Assembly (NCBI GenBank): GCA_910577105.1
Contig: CAJTMB010000034.1
Coordinates: 1 to 29,336 of the forward strand
DNA from: an uncultured Lachnospiraceae bacterium
Lineage (GTDB): Bacteria > Bacillota > Clostridia > Lachnospirales > Lachnospiraceae
Direction of reading: 5' to 3'
Length of the DNA: 29,336 bases
Part shown: in pieces, positions 1 through 8,239 of the stretch
How positions within the stretch are numbered: the stretch's first letter is position 1
How the letters are laid out: the number at the start of each line of letters is the position of its first letter
Translations under genes and position numbers: made by a program
Notes under the pieces: model-generated
What the model saw: the letters and a program-made list of their open reading frames with translations, nothing else
Told to the model about the DNA's origin: nothing
Database searches by the model: none

Positions 1-204
1 AAAACATATCAAAATCTTTTCAAAAATCATCTTGACATATCACCAGATTGCTCCTAAAAATAAAATCATAAACCCTTTAGGAGGCTTGCTGTATTGTAGG
101 CAAACCTCCCGGTTATGCTGCAATCGCCATTGATTTACTAAATGTCTTCAAACAGCATTTCTCCTTTTTTCTTTTCTTTTATTTAATCAAACCGACTGGC
201 AGGA
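1..204. other. left edge, no supported gene
   Basis: I see no convincing gene here. A dyad lies at about 80-109, with GGAGG at 80-84 and CCTCC at 105-109 and an inner TTGC/GCAA pairing. It has no T tract, so I do not call it a terminator. The minus strand shows AAAGGAG before a six-codon ORF, which is too short to support. Confidence 0.4.
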
Positions 205-744
205 TTATCCCTTTAACCGTATCCATTCTTCTTTTGTCATGCAGTTTACATGACCAATCCGTTTTTCGTGCATCAGGGGAACATCAACACCCTCGGTAGT
301 CCATTGATACTGAAAGCCCACCTTTTCCTGCACACGTTTTGACTTGGTGTTGCCCTCGTAATAGCCGCACCATACCTTATTCATGCCGATGTCCCAAAAA
401 GCATGTCGCAGCATTTCCCTTGCGGCTTCCGGCATCAACCCCTGACCCCAGAACGGTTTGCCAAGCCAATACCCCAACTCGCACTCATCGTCTTTTTCGG
501 TCATATCGGTATGCCCGTTCAGTTTTAGTTCAATCGCCCCGATAGCCCGGTTATCTGACTTCAGACACATCGCATATGCTTCTGCACCGCAAAAAACGGT
601 CTTAATAATATTTCGGCTCTCATCAATGCTCTGATGCGGCGGCCATCCGGCAATCGGTCCCACATCAGGATTGCTGGCATATTTGTATAAATCCTCTGCG
701 TCGCTTTCTTTCCAGCGGCGCAGGATTAGTCTTTCGGTTTCCAA
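205..744 (-). CDS. GNAT family N-acetyltransferase (RimJ/RimL-like)
   Basis: This 179-residue protein has the layout of the RimJ/RimL branch of acetyl-CoA-dependent N-acetyltransferases. It opens with ETERLILRRW (the typical first strand). ELGYWLGKPFWGQGLMPEA near residues 90-110 covers the strand and acetyl-CoA pyrophosphate loop, and GNTKSKRVQEKVGF near residues 131-145 is the conserved 'N..S.rv.eK.GF' end motif. The substrate cannot be read from sequence; this branch acetylates protein N-termini, ribosomal proteins or small molecules. The start codon is TTG at 744, with AGGAGG at 758-763 about 13 nt upstream, a slightly long spacing. It is the last gene of a minus-strand run from thyA but is separated from its neighbour by about 115 nt. 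Confidence 0.85.
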   Translation of the reverse strand: METERLILRRWKESDAEDLYKYASNPDVGPIAGWPPHQSIDESRNIIKTVFCGAEAYAMCLKSDNRAIGAIELKLNGHTDMTEKDDECELGYWLGKPFWGQGLMPEAAREMLRHAFWDIGMNKVWCGYYEGNTKSKRVQEKVGFQYQWTTEGVDVPLMHEKRIGHVNCMTKEEWIRLKG

Positions 745-858
745 TTTTACGTTTTTTCCTCCTATGGTTTCGATACAGCTTACTTATTATCTGATAACTG
801 AATCGGTTTTGCAAATTCAGAAAACCGCGCTGCAGCCTGCGTTGCAACTCCTCATTTT

Positions 859-1076
859 TTATTCAGCCATATGTTTAGGGTTGTTTTTTGCAACAAGCCT
901 GTCAATATCCTCAAAAGCATTCTCTATACGTTCCGGATGGCATCTTTCATACATGCCATATATAAATCTGTTAGTCCCAACTTATCCCGGAATTTCATAA
1001 CCACATCAGTAGAAGTATTCTTATAATCCGCATAACTTTCAATCAAATATATGAAAAATCTCATTTCATTTTCCAT
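859..1076 (-). pseudogene. DUF3791-family small protein, frameshifted
   Basis: An ORF starts at ATG 1076 after AGGAGAG, reads MENEMRFFIYLIESYADYKN and on to DKLGLTD, then stops after 50 codons at 924. Shifting one base at the run of three T residues (minus strand, about 970) restores the expected end of the family, FIYGMYERCHPERIENAFED, reaching TAA at 859. The rejoined product is about 72 residues, the usual DUF3791 length. The simplest reading is loss of one T from a four-T run. DUF3791 proteins are of unknown function and often sit beside DUF3990 genes; no DUF3990 gene is visible here. The start lies one base after the stop of the gene at 1078-1323, so the two are co-transcribed. A sequencing error would look the same. 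Confidence 0.7.
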
Positions 1077-1077
1077 A

Positions 1078-1323
1078 TCAATCTCTCCTGATATATAAAG
1101 AATTTCGCGGATTTCCCGTAACCTGCTCTGCTTCCCACATGTCAAAAATTCCAAAAGGACTAAAATCCCACATTTCAAGTTCATCATCTATAAGCATCCG
1201 GTAAGTTTCAGAAAAAAGAAACTTTCTGAGAGCTGTAAGCGGTTCAAACCCATACTTTTCCACTATCATCTGCGATACTTTTTCGTTATAAAAAGCCACG
1301 ACGAATATCATCTCATTTTTCAC
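1078..1323 (-). CDS. small protein of unknown function
   Basis: This 81-residue soluble protein has no signal peptide or membrane segment. It contains DDELEMWDFSPFGIFDMWEAE near residues 46-66 and a basic end, SLYIRRD. I do not recognise a characterised family, although I associate such small ORFs with DUF3791/DUF3990 neighbourhoods in Clostridia. The listed start is GTG at 1323; an in-frame ATG lies at 1311. AAGGTGG lies about 13 nt before the GTG. Its TGA is followed after one base by the ATG of the DUF3791 gene, so translation is probably coupled. Confidence 0.55.
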   Translation of the reverse strand: MKNEMIFVVAFYNEKVSQMIVEKYGFEPLTALRKFLFSETYRMLIDDELEMWDFSPFGIFDMWEAEQVTGNPRNSLYIRRD

Positions 1324-1359
1324 TGTGGGTAATAACCACCTTTCTGCTTACTCATACTT

Positions 1360-1851
1360 TCACCTGTCTCTCTCATACTTCCTGAAATAATAAGTAATAT
1401 CAAAGTAAGTCTGCTCGTCGCTCTCCTCCGTCAGCTTCCATTCCCCGCTTTCGTCCAGATTCTCAAAATATCTGGAGGCGGCATACGCCTTTTCCACCAT
1501 GGTGACATACGCCGTATCACAGTGCGAAAGCAACAGACGGTATATGCTTTCGCCGCCTAAGACAAAAACTTCCTTTTCTTTGGCGTCGTTAAGCGCTGCT
1601 AGCAGTTCGTCCTTGGAATGTACGGTTTTTGCCCCTTTGGCGCTGTAGGAAGCATTTTCCGACAATACGATGCTGTCTGTCCCATACACCGGTGTCCCCT
1701 GCGGCATGGCCTGAAAGGTTTTCCTGCCCATCACCATGATACCGCCTGCCGTCAGGCGCTGCTGATTCCGCAGGTCTGCCGGAATCTGCACAAGCAGTCC
1801 GTCCTTTCCGCCGATAGCCCAGTTTTCATCCACCGTTACCACAATATTCAT
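1360..1851 (-). CDS. folA: dihydrofolate reductase
   Basis: This enzyme reduces dihydrofolate to tetrahydrofolate with NADPH, regenerating the cofactor oxidised by thymidylate synthase. The 163 residues match the family length. Visible marks are MNIVVTVDENWAIGGKDGLL at the N-terminus (substrate and Met20-loop region, with Q-I-P-A-DL in place of the common 'P.Dl..F'), IMVMGRKTFQAMP near residues 38-50 (NADPH binding), and VFVLGGESIYRLLL near residues 94-107 (the conserved GG dipeptide). The start follows AAAGGAG with 6-nt spacing. Its start lies 10 nt from the stop of the upstream lipoprotein gene, and thyA is further upstream in the same orientation, so folate and dTMP synthesis are plausibly co-transcribed. 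Confidence 0.93.
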   Translation of the reverse strand: MNIVVTVDENWAIGGKDGLLVQIPADLRNQQRLTAGGIMVMGRKTFQAMPQGTPVYGTDSIVLSENASYSAKGAKTVHSKDELLAALNDAKEKEVFVLGGESIYRLLLSHCDTAYVTMVEKAYAASRYFENLDESGEWKLTEESDEQTYFDITYYFRKYERDR

Positions 1852-1861
1852 GTCCGCTCCT

Positions 1862-2695
1862 TTATCCCACCATCGGTTGCAGTGGTTCCTCCCCTATTAA
1901 CTGCATTTCCCCGTCTATCAATTCATAAATTTCCCGTTTCAGAACATCATCGCTATAATCATCATATATATACCCTACCAGTTGTAGCTCGCCGTTTTCG
2001 TCATATGCATAATATTCCGTACAACGGCCACTGGCGCCATCTCTTAAATACACCTCTATCTGTTCCTTTTCCGTGTCAATTAAAGTAGGCTCACATATAC
2101 AGAAAGCATAGGTAAACTGCTGTTCTTCCTTATCCCACAGCCAGTAATAGTACGGAATATTGACGAGGGGAATCCATGCAAATAGGCCAATGTCCTCCAC
2201 GCCGTCAAAATTCATATCTCCAATATACAGTCCCCCATCTTCATCCCATGTCTCCGTATATCCCTCTATATATCCATAGTTAGCCGTACCCTCCTCCAGC
2301 ATAGCCTCTTTAACAGATATGGTCTGAATCAAATCTGCACCGTCATACACATCAATCTTATCTATTCCATAACAGCTCCTATCCTCCGGCCGAAACCCAT
2401 GCAGGATTAAATCCAGCTTCCTGCCGTTATCCACGGTAATTTCTGCCGTAACGGTATAGTGTCCCCATTTGGGCTCCTCTTCCTCCTTCAGCGCTTTTTT
2501 GTCCCCGTCTGCTGTTTTTACGGCGTCCGCCCTATCTTCTGTCCATACAGAAGCCGCTTCCTCCTCTGTTTCACACAGCGCCCTTTCTTTCCCCATGTTC
2601 CGCAACGCCCTTTCTTCGGAGGACGGGGCGCCGCACGCCATAAAGAATAAAAGCAAAAGCACCGCCGTGCCTGCTAAAAATCCCTTCTTATTCAT
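1862..2695 (-). CDS. putative lipoprotein with an FG-GAP-like acidic repeat
   Basis: The 277-residue product starts with a lipoprotein signal: MNKKGF, a hydrophobic run, then FFMAC with the lipobox cysteine near residue 21. A charged, low-complexity stretch follows (about residues 25-75), then a beta-rich domain. IGDMNFDGVEDIGLF near residues 157-171 is a calcium-binding-type D-x-N-x-D-G-x-x-D loop as in FG-GAP/VCBS proteins. The protein is therefore probably anchored on the outer face of the membrane. Function is unknown. It lies between thyA and folA in the same orientation. The start follows GAGGG with 6-nt spacing. Confidence 0.75.
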   Translation of the reverse strand: MNKKGFLAGTAVLLLLFFMACGAPSSEERALRNMGKERALCETEEEAASVWTEDRADAVKTADGDKKALKEEEEPKWGHYTVTAEITVDNGRKLDLILHGFRPEDRSCYGIDKIDVYDGADLIQTISVKEAMLEEGTANYGYIEGYTETWDEDGGLYIGDMNFDGVEDIGLFAWIPLVNIPYYYWLWDKEEQQFTYAFCICEPTLIDTEKEQIEVYLRDGASGRCTEYYAYDENGELQLVGYIYDDYSDDVLKREIYELIDGEMQLIGEEPLQPMVG

Positions 2696-2706
2696 CTTAA
2701 TCCCTC

Positions 2707-2784
2707 TTATAAATTAAACGCTTCCGGAAATATCCGCTTTAGTCCGTCACATGGTATCGCCTGTCCGTCAAATATCTGTAACAT
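2707..2784 (-). CDS. possible 25-residue ORF directly after thyA
   Basis: This short ORF (MLQIFDGQAIPCDGLKR and on to FNL) begins 21 nt after the thyA TAG and is in the same frame as thyA, so the frame stays open for 32 codons past the stop. AGGAG lies about 15 nt before the ATG, too far for good initiation. It may be a tiny gene, a remnant, or chance. Confidence 0.25.
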   Translation of the reverse strand: MLQIFDGQAIPCDGLKRIFPEAFNL

Positions 2785-2805
2785 GCCTTTCGGCGCTCTC
2801 TCCTC

Positions 2806-3654
2806 CTAAATGGCAATCGGGATGTTTTCAATCTGAGGACCAAATTCATAACCCTCCAGCTTCACATCATTTCTGGTAAAGTCATAAAAATCATGTATAT
2901 CAGGATTCAACCAGAACTTCGGCGCTTCCTTGGGCTCTCTTTTTATCAGTTCCTCAATAACGGGAATATGCCTGTCATAAATATGGGCGTCGGCAATCAC
3001 GTGTACCAGCTCCCCTGCCTGCATGCCGCACACCTGCGCAAGCATATGGACCAGCACCGCATACTGCACCACGTTCCAATTGTTTGCCGCCAGAACATCC
3101 TGGGAACGCTGGTTCAGCACGGCGTTCAGCGTAAGCTTTTCTTCTCCCTTTTTCTGCGTCACGTTGAAGGTCATGCTGTAGGCGCACGGATACAGGTTCA
3201 TCTCGTATAAATCCTGATGCACATAAATATTCGTCATGATACGCCGGGAAAAAGGATTGTTCTTTAAATCATAAATCACCCTGTCCACCTGGTCCATCAT
3301 GCCCTCTTTGTACTGATGCTTCACCCCAAGCTGATATCCGTAAGCCTTTCCTATGGAGCCGTCCTCATCCGCCCACTCGTCCCAGATGTGGCTGTGCAAA
3401 TCATGGATATTGTTGGATTTCTGCTGCCATATCCAGAGGATTTCATCGGTGGCGGTTTTTAATGCCGTCCTCCGCAGGGTCAGAATCGGAAACTCCTCCG
3501 CCAGATTATAACGGTTGACAACGCCAAACTTCTTTACCGTGTAGGCAGGCGTCCCGTCCTCCCACTTGGGTCTCACCTTTTCCCCCTCGGTGCTTGTCCC
3601 GTTGTCCAGTATATCCCTGCACATATCTATAAATATCCTATCCGCCCTGCTCAT
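2806..3654 (-). CDS. thyA: thymidylate synthase
   Basis: ThyA methylates dUMP to dTMP using methylene-tetrahydrofolate. The 282 residues fit the family. The catalytic cysteine lies in NLYPCAYSMTF near residue 155; the residue after Cys is Ala rather than the His of the E. coli enzyme, a variation I believe occurs in other clostridial ThyA proteins. RSQDVLAANNWNVVQYAVL near residues 185-203 is the nucleotide-binding R-S-x-D...N motif, and HVIADAHIYDRH near residues 218-229 is the dUMP-binding H-x-Y region. The start follows GGGAG with close spacing. It heads the minus-strand group that includes folA. Confidence 0.95.
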   Translation of the reverse strand: MSRADRIFIDMCRDILDNGTSTEGEKVRPKWEDGTPAYTVKKFGVVNRYNLAEEFPILTLRRTALKTATDEILWIWQQKSNNIHDLHSHIWDEWADEDGSIGKAYGYQLGVKHQYKEGMMDQVDRVIYDLKNNPFSRRIMTNIYVHQDLYEMNLYPCAYSMTFNVTQKKGEEKLTLNAVLNQRSQDVLAANNWNVVQYAVLVHMLAQVCGMQAGELVHVIADAHIYDRHIPVIEELIKREPKEAPKFWLNPDIHDFYDFTRNDVKLEGYEFGPQIENIPIAI

Positions 3655-3713
3655 CTTTTCTCCCTTCCCAAAGTACCATTTAGCAAATCAAACCCGGTGC
3701 TGCTTTATCCCTT

Positions 3714-5312
3714 TCACGTTTCCCACTTATCGCAAATTGTCGTCACCTGGTCAGCAAACTTCGCCAAATCCTTATTGCTGCTGCCTTCGCTTCTCTTAAT
3801 AATGGCAAGCAGCCTCTGTCCGGCAGCAAGAAGCCTTGCATAAACACCCGAGGCTGTCTTTTCCCTCTTCTTAACAGCTATCGGCTCTGCTTCATATTCC
3901 AGTTTACCGGTTGCAAGGTTAAACACCGTTCCGCTGTAAGGCGCATAAGCCTTGATACCATGCTCCACCATAAGACATTCCACAAAAGAGTTGCAGACGC
4001 TGTCTTCACCGTGCACAACGAAAACCTTGCGGGGCTTTTCCTTAAACGCCAATACCCAGTCGAGCAGTCCGTTTTTATCGGCGTGGCCGCTTAGTCCTGC
4101 CAGTTTTGCTATTCTGGCACGTATCTCAATCGGCTCACCAAACAGTTTTACTTCCTTTGCTCCCTCCACAATGGCCCTTCCGAGGGTACCTATCGACTGA
4201 TACCCCACAAATAGAACAGTAGACTCCGGTCTCCACAGGTTATGCTTCAAATGATGCCGGATTCGCCCTGCCTCACACATTCCCGAAGCCGAAATAATTA
4301 CTTTTGGCGTGTCTTCGAAATTTATTGCCTTTGATTCATCACTGGTGATGGACAGCTTCAAGCCCGGAAAAGAAATGGGATTGATACCCTGATGAACCAG
4401 CTCCAGCGCTTCCTCACCAAAACACTCCGCTTTATTTTCCTGAAAAATAGATGTGGCACGCACAGCCATGGGACTGTCCACATATACCGGGAAAACGCCG
4501 TGTCCTTTTACAAGGCCGTCCGCCTTGATTTTTCTGATATAATAAAGGATTTCCTGGGTTCTGCCCACTGCAAAAGAAGGAATCACCACATTCCCGCCCT
4601 TGTCAAGGGTTTCCTGTATAATCTTTGCCAGTTCCTGCGCATAATCCGGATGGTCCACCCCGTGCAGCCTGTCACCGTATGTACTTTCCATCACAACATA
4701 ATCCGCTTCTTCCGTATAACGGGGATGCTTTAAAAGCGGTTTATCTTTGTTACCGATATCTCCGGAAAAAACAATCTTCTTGCTGGATTCCCCTTCCGTC
4801 AGCCAGACTTCGATACTGGCAGAACCAAGGAGATGTCCGATATCCGTAAAACGTATCTTCACGCCCTCACATACATCGATTACTGTGTCATAATGGCATG
4901 GCACAATACGCCTGATTAAACCTTCCGCATCTTCCATGGTGTATACCGGTTCTACTTTCTCCATGCCGGTGCTTCTCTTTGCCTTCCGGTTTTTCCATTC
5001 TGCCTCCATCGCCTGAATATGGGCACAGTCCCGAAGCATGATTTCACACAAATCCGCCGATGCGTCCGTCGCAAACACCTGTCCCCTGAATCCCTTTGCA
5101 TACAACAGCGGCAATAAACCCGAATGGTCTACATGTGCATGTGTCAGAAACACATAGTCAATACAAGCCTCATCTACAGGCAGTTTTGCATTCTCAAAAG
5201 TATTAACCCCCTGTTCCATGCCATAATCCACCAATATGTGCTTTCCACCCACCTCAAGGCAATGACAGCTTCCCGTCACCTCATGGTCTGCTCCGATAAA
5301 TGTCAGTTTCAT
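3714..5312 (-). CDS. MBL-fold beta-CASP metallohydrolase (CPSF73/YsgI-type RNase candidate)
   Basis: This 532-residue protein belongs to the metallo-beta-lactamase/beta-CASP superfamily, which includes RNA-processing nucleases. The zinc-binding motif HTHAHVDHSG appears near residues 57-66 (LTHAHVDHSGLL), with further ligands in GHLLGSASIEV and FSGDIGN. The beta-CASP part is marked by VMESTYGDR, VVIPSFAVGRTQEIL, SASGMCEAGRIRHHL and GLSGHADKNGLLDW, followed by VVHGE (motif C). A 60-residue C-terminal tail after KLEYEAEP is extra. It probably cuts RNA in the cytoplasm. ATG 5312 is preferred, with GGGG 6-10 nt upstream; an in-frame GTG lies at 5324. A good promoter lies at 5407-5435. Confidence 0.88.
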   Translation of the reverse strand: MKLTFIGADHEVTGSCHCLEVGGKHILVDYGMEQGVNTFENAKLPVDEACIDYVFLTHAHVDHSGLLPLLYAKGFRGQVFATDASADLCEIMLRDCAHIQAMEAEWKNRKAKRSTGMEKVEPVYTMEDAEGLIRRIVPCHYDTVIDVCEGVKIRFTDIGHLLGSASIEVWLTEGESSKKIVFSGDIGNKDKPLLKHPRYTEEADYVVMESTYGDRLHGVDHPDYAQELAKIIQETLDKGGNVVIPSFAVGRTQEILYYIRKIKADGLVKGHGVFPVYVDSPMAVRATSIFQENKAECFGEEALELVHQGINPISFPGLKLSITSDESKAINFEDTPKVIISASGMCEAGRIRHHLKHNLWRPESTVLFVGYQSIGTLGRAIVEGAKEVKLFGEPIEIRARIAKLAGLSGHADKNGLLDWVLAFKEKPRKVFVVHGEDSVCNSFVECLMVEHGIKAYAPYSGTVFNLATGKLEYEAEPIAVKKREKTASGVYARLLAAGQRLLAIIKRSEGSSNKDLAKFADQVTTICDKWET

Positions 5313-5406
5313 CCTTATCCCCACGCCTTTCCCGTCCGGGCTTTCCCCCGAATAAAAAAACCCCGGAACGTAAAATAATATAGTTTTGCGTTTTTACCAT
5401 ATAACC

Positions 5407-5435
5407 ATTGTATAATGATATGCTTTGCAAATCAA
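5407..5435 (-). promoter_or_regulatory. sigma-A type promoter for the MBL gene
   Basis: On the minus strand the -35 box is TTGATT (5430-5435) and the -10 box TACAAT (5407-5412), separated by exactly 17 nt. It reads toward the MBL gene about 90 nt downstream. Confidence 0.7.
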
Positions 5436-5440
5436 GTATT

Positions 5441-6880
5441 TCACTCCTGCGTTTCGTTTTTTTCCAAAATAGAATTCCCCTGCTGTTCCGTTTCCGCCGC
5501 TTCCATTATTTTCTTTTCTCTGCCTGCCTTTATGTATGGATTTCTCCAAAAAGCCAGAAGCAATTCCACCGCCATCAGACACCAGATAATTGGCTCACAG
5601 AAAATAACGGCAGCGTACTCATATTTGGGAATAAAAAGAGCGGCAAACAAAATCTTTCCAATCAGTTCTATGATGCTGGACCACAACGGCAATACCTTCT
5701 GGCCGATTGCCTGTAATGCATTTCTGGTGCAGTTTACAAGTCCCAGCACAAAATAGAACGGTGCAACTACCCTCAAGTACCATGCTCCGTTCTCCAAGAC
5801 AACCTTTTCCGAAGAACCGGAAATCAGGCGAACCATAAAAGGAGCTAAAATCCACATAAATACTGTAATGACAAATGTTGCACAGGCATTATAAAGGTAA
5901 GCGCTTTTCATAGCCTTACGGATACGCCCTACCTGATTGGCCCCCCGGTTCTGGGAAACAAAAGTACTGACCGTCTGCGTCATGGCAGAAAAAAGCATCA
6001 TGCCTAATTGATACAACTTTCTGGCAGCAGTGTGTCCGGCTATAATCAGATATCCCAGATTGTTAATCCCTGCCTGCAAAATAGCGCTTCCCGCAGAAAC
6101 AAGACAATGCATCAGCGCCATGGACAAGCCCTGCGCCGTCATCTCTTTATACAAATCCGCATCAAAAACAAAATGCTTCTTCTCCGGTATCAGGATGCGG
6201 GCTTTCTTTACAATATAAATCAGACAGAGAACTACCGATAACCCCTGGGCAATTACGGTCGCGGCCGCGGCGCCTATAATACCCATATTCAAGTGGCGGA
6301 TAAACAAAATATCAAGCACTATGTTAGTTAAGGAAGAAACTATCAGAAAAACCAACGGCATAACACTGTTGCCGATTGCCCTCATCATTCCCGCGCATAA
6401 ATTATAGGCAAACATAACCCCCATAAAAAGTGTTATGGTGGAAACATATTGATATGCTTCCCCTATGATTTCCGGCGGCGTATTTAACAACTTTAAAAAA
6501 GGAACTAAAATCACTCTCGTAAGCAGCGTGAGTACAAGTGTAATGACAGCTCCGATTACCAGAGATGAAGCTACTGAACGTTTCAAAAGATTTTCATCCT
6601 TTGAGCCATAGCTTCTGGCAGTCACGATGGATAAACCGCCCCCGATACCAAAAGCAAATCCAATCAGCAAATCATATGCCGGCGTAGCAGCACCCATTGC
6701 TGCAAGGGCTGTTTCTCCCAGAGTATGACCCACAATTACGGTATCCACCGTATTATACAACTGCTGAAATATACTTGATAAAAAGAGTGGCAATGCAAAA
6801 CGAATCATTGGACCGAAAATGGGACCCTGTAATAAATCCACTCCGGATGGCTTTAATAACTTTTGGGAACTTACGCTCAT
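5441..6880 (-). CDS. MATE family multidrug/metabolite efflux transporter
   Basis: This 479-residue polytopic membrane protein has the MATE/NorM layout: two bundles of about six helices. Recognisable parts are GPMIRFALPLFLSSIFQQLYN at the first helix, TVIVGHTLGETALAAMG after it, GLSIVTARSYGSKD on the first cytoplasmic loop, and TVSTFVSQNRGANQVGRIRKA at the equivalent point of the second half. Members export drugs or toxic metabolites using Na+ or H+ gradients; the substrate is not predictable. The start chosen is ATG 6880 because AGGAGGAG lies 6 nt upstream; an upstream in-frame ATG at 6919 lacks this. The C-terminal 20 residues are charged. Confidence 0.9.
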   Translation of the reverse strand: MSVSSQKLLKPSGVDLLQGPIFGPMIRFALPLFLSSIFQQLYNTVDTVIVGHTLGETALAAMGAATPAYDLLIGFAFGIGGGLSIVTARSYGSKDENLLKRSVASSLVIGAVITLVLTLLTRVILVPFLKLLNTPPEIIGEAYQYVSTITLFMGVMFAYNLCAGMMRAIGNSVMPLVFLIVSSLTNIVLDILFIRHLNMGIIGAAAATVIAQGLSVVLCLIYIVKKARILIPEKKHFVFDADLYKEMTAQGLSMALMHCLVSAGSAILQAGINNLGYLIIAGHTAARKLYQLGMMLFSAMTQTVSTFVSQNRGANQVGRIRKAMKSAYLYNACATFVITVFMWILAPFMVRLISGSSEKVVLENGAWYLRVVAPFYFVLGLVNCTRNALQAIGQKVLPLWSSIIELIGKILFAALFIPKYEYAAVIFCEPIIWCLMAVELLLAFWRNPYIKAGREKKIMEAAETEQQGNSILEKNETQE

Positions 6881-6924
6881 GTCTCTCCTCCTGTATTTGC
6901 TTACACCTTGCTTTCCCATAAACC

Positions 6925-6962
6925 AAAAAGCATCAAATATCTTAACAGATATTTAATGCTTT
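6925..6962 (-). terminator. original terminator of the tRNA-Gly gene
   Basis: A 15-bp stem (AAAGCATTAAATATC with GATATTTGATGCTTT on the minus strand, one G-U pair) is followed by five T residues. It lies 7 nt beyond the displaced tRNA 3' end at 6970-6995, so before integration it ended the tRNA-Gly transcript. Confidence 0.75.
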
Positions 6963-6969
6963 CATAACA

Positions 6970-6995
6970 AAAGCGCGAGACGGGAATCGAACCCG
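6970..6995. repeat. attL: direct repeat of tRNA-Gly 3' end
   Basis: These 26 bp (AAAGCGCGAGACGGG, ending ATCGAACCCG on the plus strand) are identical to 14162-14187. They represent the last 23 nt of tRNA-Gly(GCC), in reverse orientation, plus three flanking bases. Homology to the tRNA stops after 6995. This is the displaced 3' fragment left by site-specific integration. Confidence 0.9.
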
Positions 6996-7036
6996 AATCC
7001 CGAAAAAAAGCATTTTCCCGGAAAGGGAATTGTATA

Positions 7037-7062
7037 TACCCCCGTCCAGTAATACGGGGGTA
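7037..7062 (+). repeat. candidate double-strand origin hairpin at the 5' end of rep
   Basis: This is a perfect 9-bp inverted repeat, TACCCCCGT (7037-7045) and ACGGGGGTA (7054-7062), with loop CCAGTAAT. It lies 18 nt before the preferred rep start and inside the longer reading from TTG 7030. A C-rich/G-rich dyad at the 5' end of a Rep_trans gene resembles the nick-site layout I recall for NicK-type relaxases of ICEBs1 and Tn916. Its function is inferred, not shown. Confidence 0.55.
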
Positions 7063-7080
7063 GTAATTACAAGGTATCAC

Positions 7081-8169
7081 ATGTTTGGAGATAATGCAAC
7101 ATTAACAAATGCTCTTTCTGTATCAATAGACTGGATTGCTTTTACAACAGTATCGGTAAAGGATGTTTCTGAAGTTTTCAGTTTTCTGGGATACCAGTCT
7201 ACCGACTTTCTACAGCTTCCAAAGGGGGCAAACGGTTACATGACCGTGTACCGACTGAAAGGTTATCCTGTTTCAGTGATGGCGGACGGGACTGAATGTA
7301 TGGGCATCCATGTGGTAATTACAGGCTCTGCTATCCGTGACGTGATGGAGCATTACCAGGAAACCCTCATGACCGAAACGCCGTTTGGCGGTGAAGCTGT
7401 AGAACTCTCTGACTTTGGCAATACCATCATGACCGAGTTTCTAAGGGATGTGCAACGTATAGGCTGGTTCACGCGTCTGGACCTTGCTATTGATGACAGG
7501 GGCTGCAGGTATTTTACTCTGGATGACGTGCGCCGGTTTCTGGACAGACAAGAGGTAGTAAGCAAGTTCCGTACTTTCCGGGATGTGTGTGAATCCACGC
7601 TATCCTTGGAACCGGTGGGACGGACAATCTATCTCGGTTCCCGGCAGAGTGAAGTTATGTTGCGTGTGTATGATAAGATGTTGGAGCGCAATAGGAAAAT
7701 TGAGGATGAAAAAGAAAGGCTGCTGGAGCCCTGGGTCAGGTGGGAACTGGAATTGAAGAACCAGCGCGCCAACATAGCAGCTGATATGCTGGTAAAAAGC
7801 AAGTCCCTAGGGGAAGTGGTGACGGGGATACTAAATAACTATGTGCGAATCATTATACCGGATGACTCGAACCGTTCGCGCTGCTCCCTGCATCCGTTAT
7901 GGGCTGAATTTGTGGAAACCATAAAAAAACTCCGGCTTTATGTGGAGAAAGCCGGAAAGACAATCAAGGAAAAAAGAAGCTGGCTGGTACGCTCCGTTCT
8001 GCCGACGCTTGCAGGTGTAATCATCGCTGATGGTGGCTGTTTCGATATTATAACAGACCACTTTGATGATGCAGTTGCGCGGATGAGCGGTCACATGCAG
8101 ACCCTTGTTACACAGGCGTGTCCCGGCTGGCGTTCTGATTGGAACTCCGGTCCTGCGTGGTGTACCTGA
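7081..8169 (+). CDS. rolling-circle replication initiation protein, Rep_trans family
   Basis: The 362-residue product matches the Rep_trans/replication initiation factor family (plasmid pT181 Rep, ICEBs1 NicK, phage RstA-like proteins). Marks are the early SIDWIAFT strand, FTRLDLAIDD near residues 130-139 (metal-binding strand), and YLGSRQSEVMLRVYDK near residues 184-199. Y197 is the likely nucleophile that becomes covalently joined to DNA at the nick. WVRWELELKNQRA near residues 225-237 is the usual following strand. In a filamentous phage it would nick the double-stranded form to start single-strand production, as gpII does. ATG 7081 follows AAGG by 6 nt and starts near where family members begin; the frame is also open from TTG 7030. 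Confidence 0.85.
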   Translation: MFGDNATLTNALSVSIDWIAFTTVSVKDVSEVFSFLGYQSTDFLQLPKGANGYMTVYRLKGYPVSVMADGTECMGIHVVITGSAIRDVMEHYQETLMTETPFGGEAVELSDFGNTIMTEFLRDVQRIGWFTRLDLAIDDRGCRYFTLDDVRRFLDRQEVVSKFRTFRDVCESTLSLEPVGRTIYLGSRQSEVMLRVYDKMLERNRKIEDEKERLLEPWVRWELELKNQRANIAADMLVKSKSLGEVVTGILNNYVRIIIPDDSNRSRCSLHPLWAEFVETIKKLRLYVEKAGKTIKEKRSWLVRSVLPTLAGVIIADGGCFDIITDHFDDAVARMSGHMQTLVTQACPGWRSDWNSGPAWCT

Positions 8170-8239
8170 TAAAAGCTTCAGTATGATAAGATGCATCTAT
8201 TAAGCGGTAATGCCGGTTATCCCCTCCCGCTCCAGCGTT

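Noticed and set aside
797..827. Overlapping CTGAAT/ATTCAG and CGGTTTT/AAAACCG dyads as a pseudoknot RNA
   Set aside because: The loops would be too short for both stems to form together, and neither has a T tract. It may simply be competing short dyads by chance.
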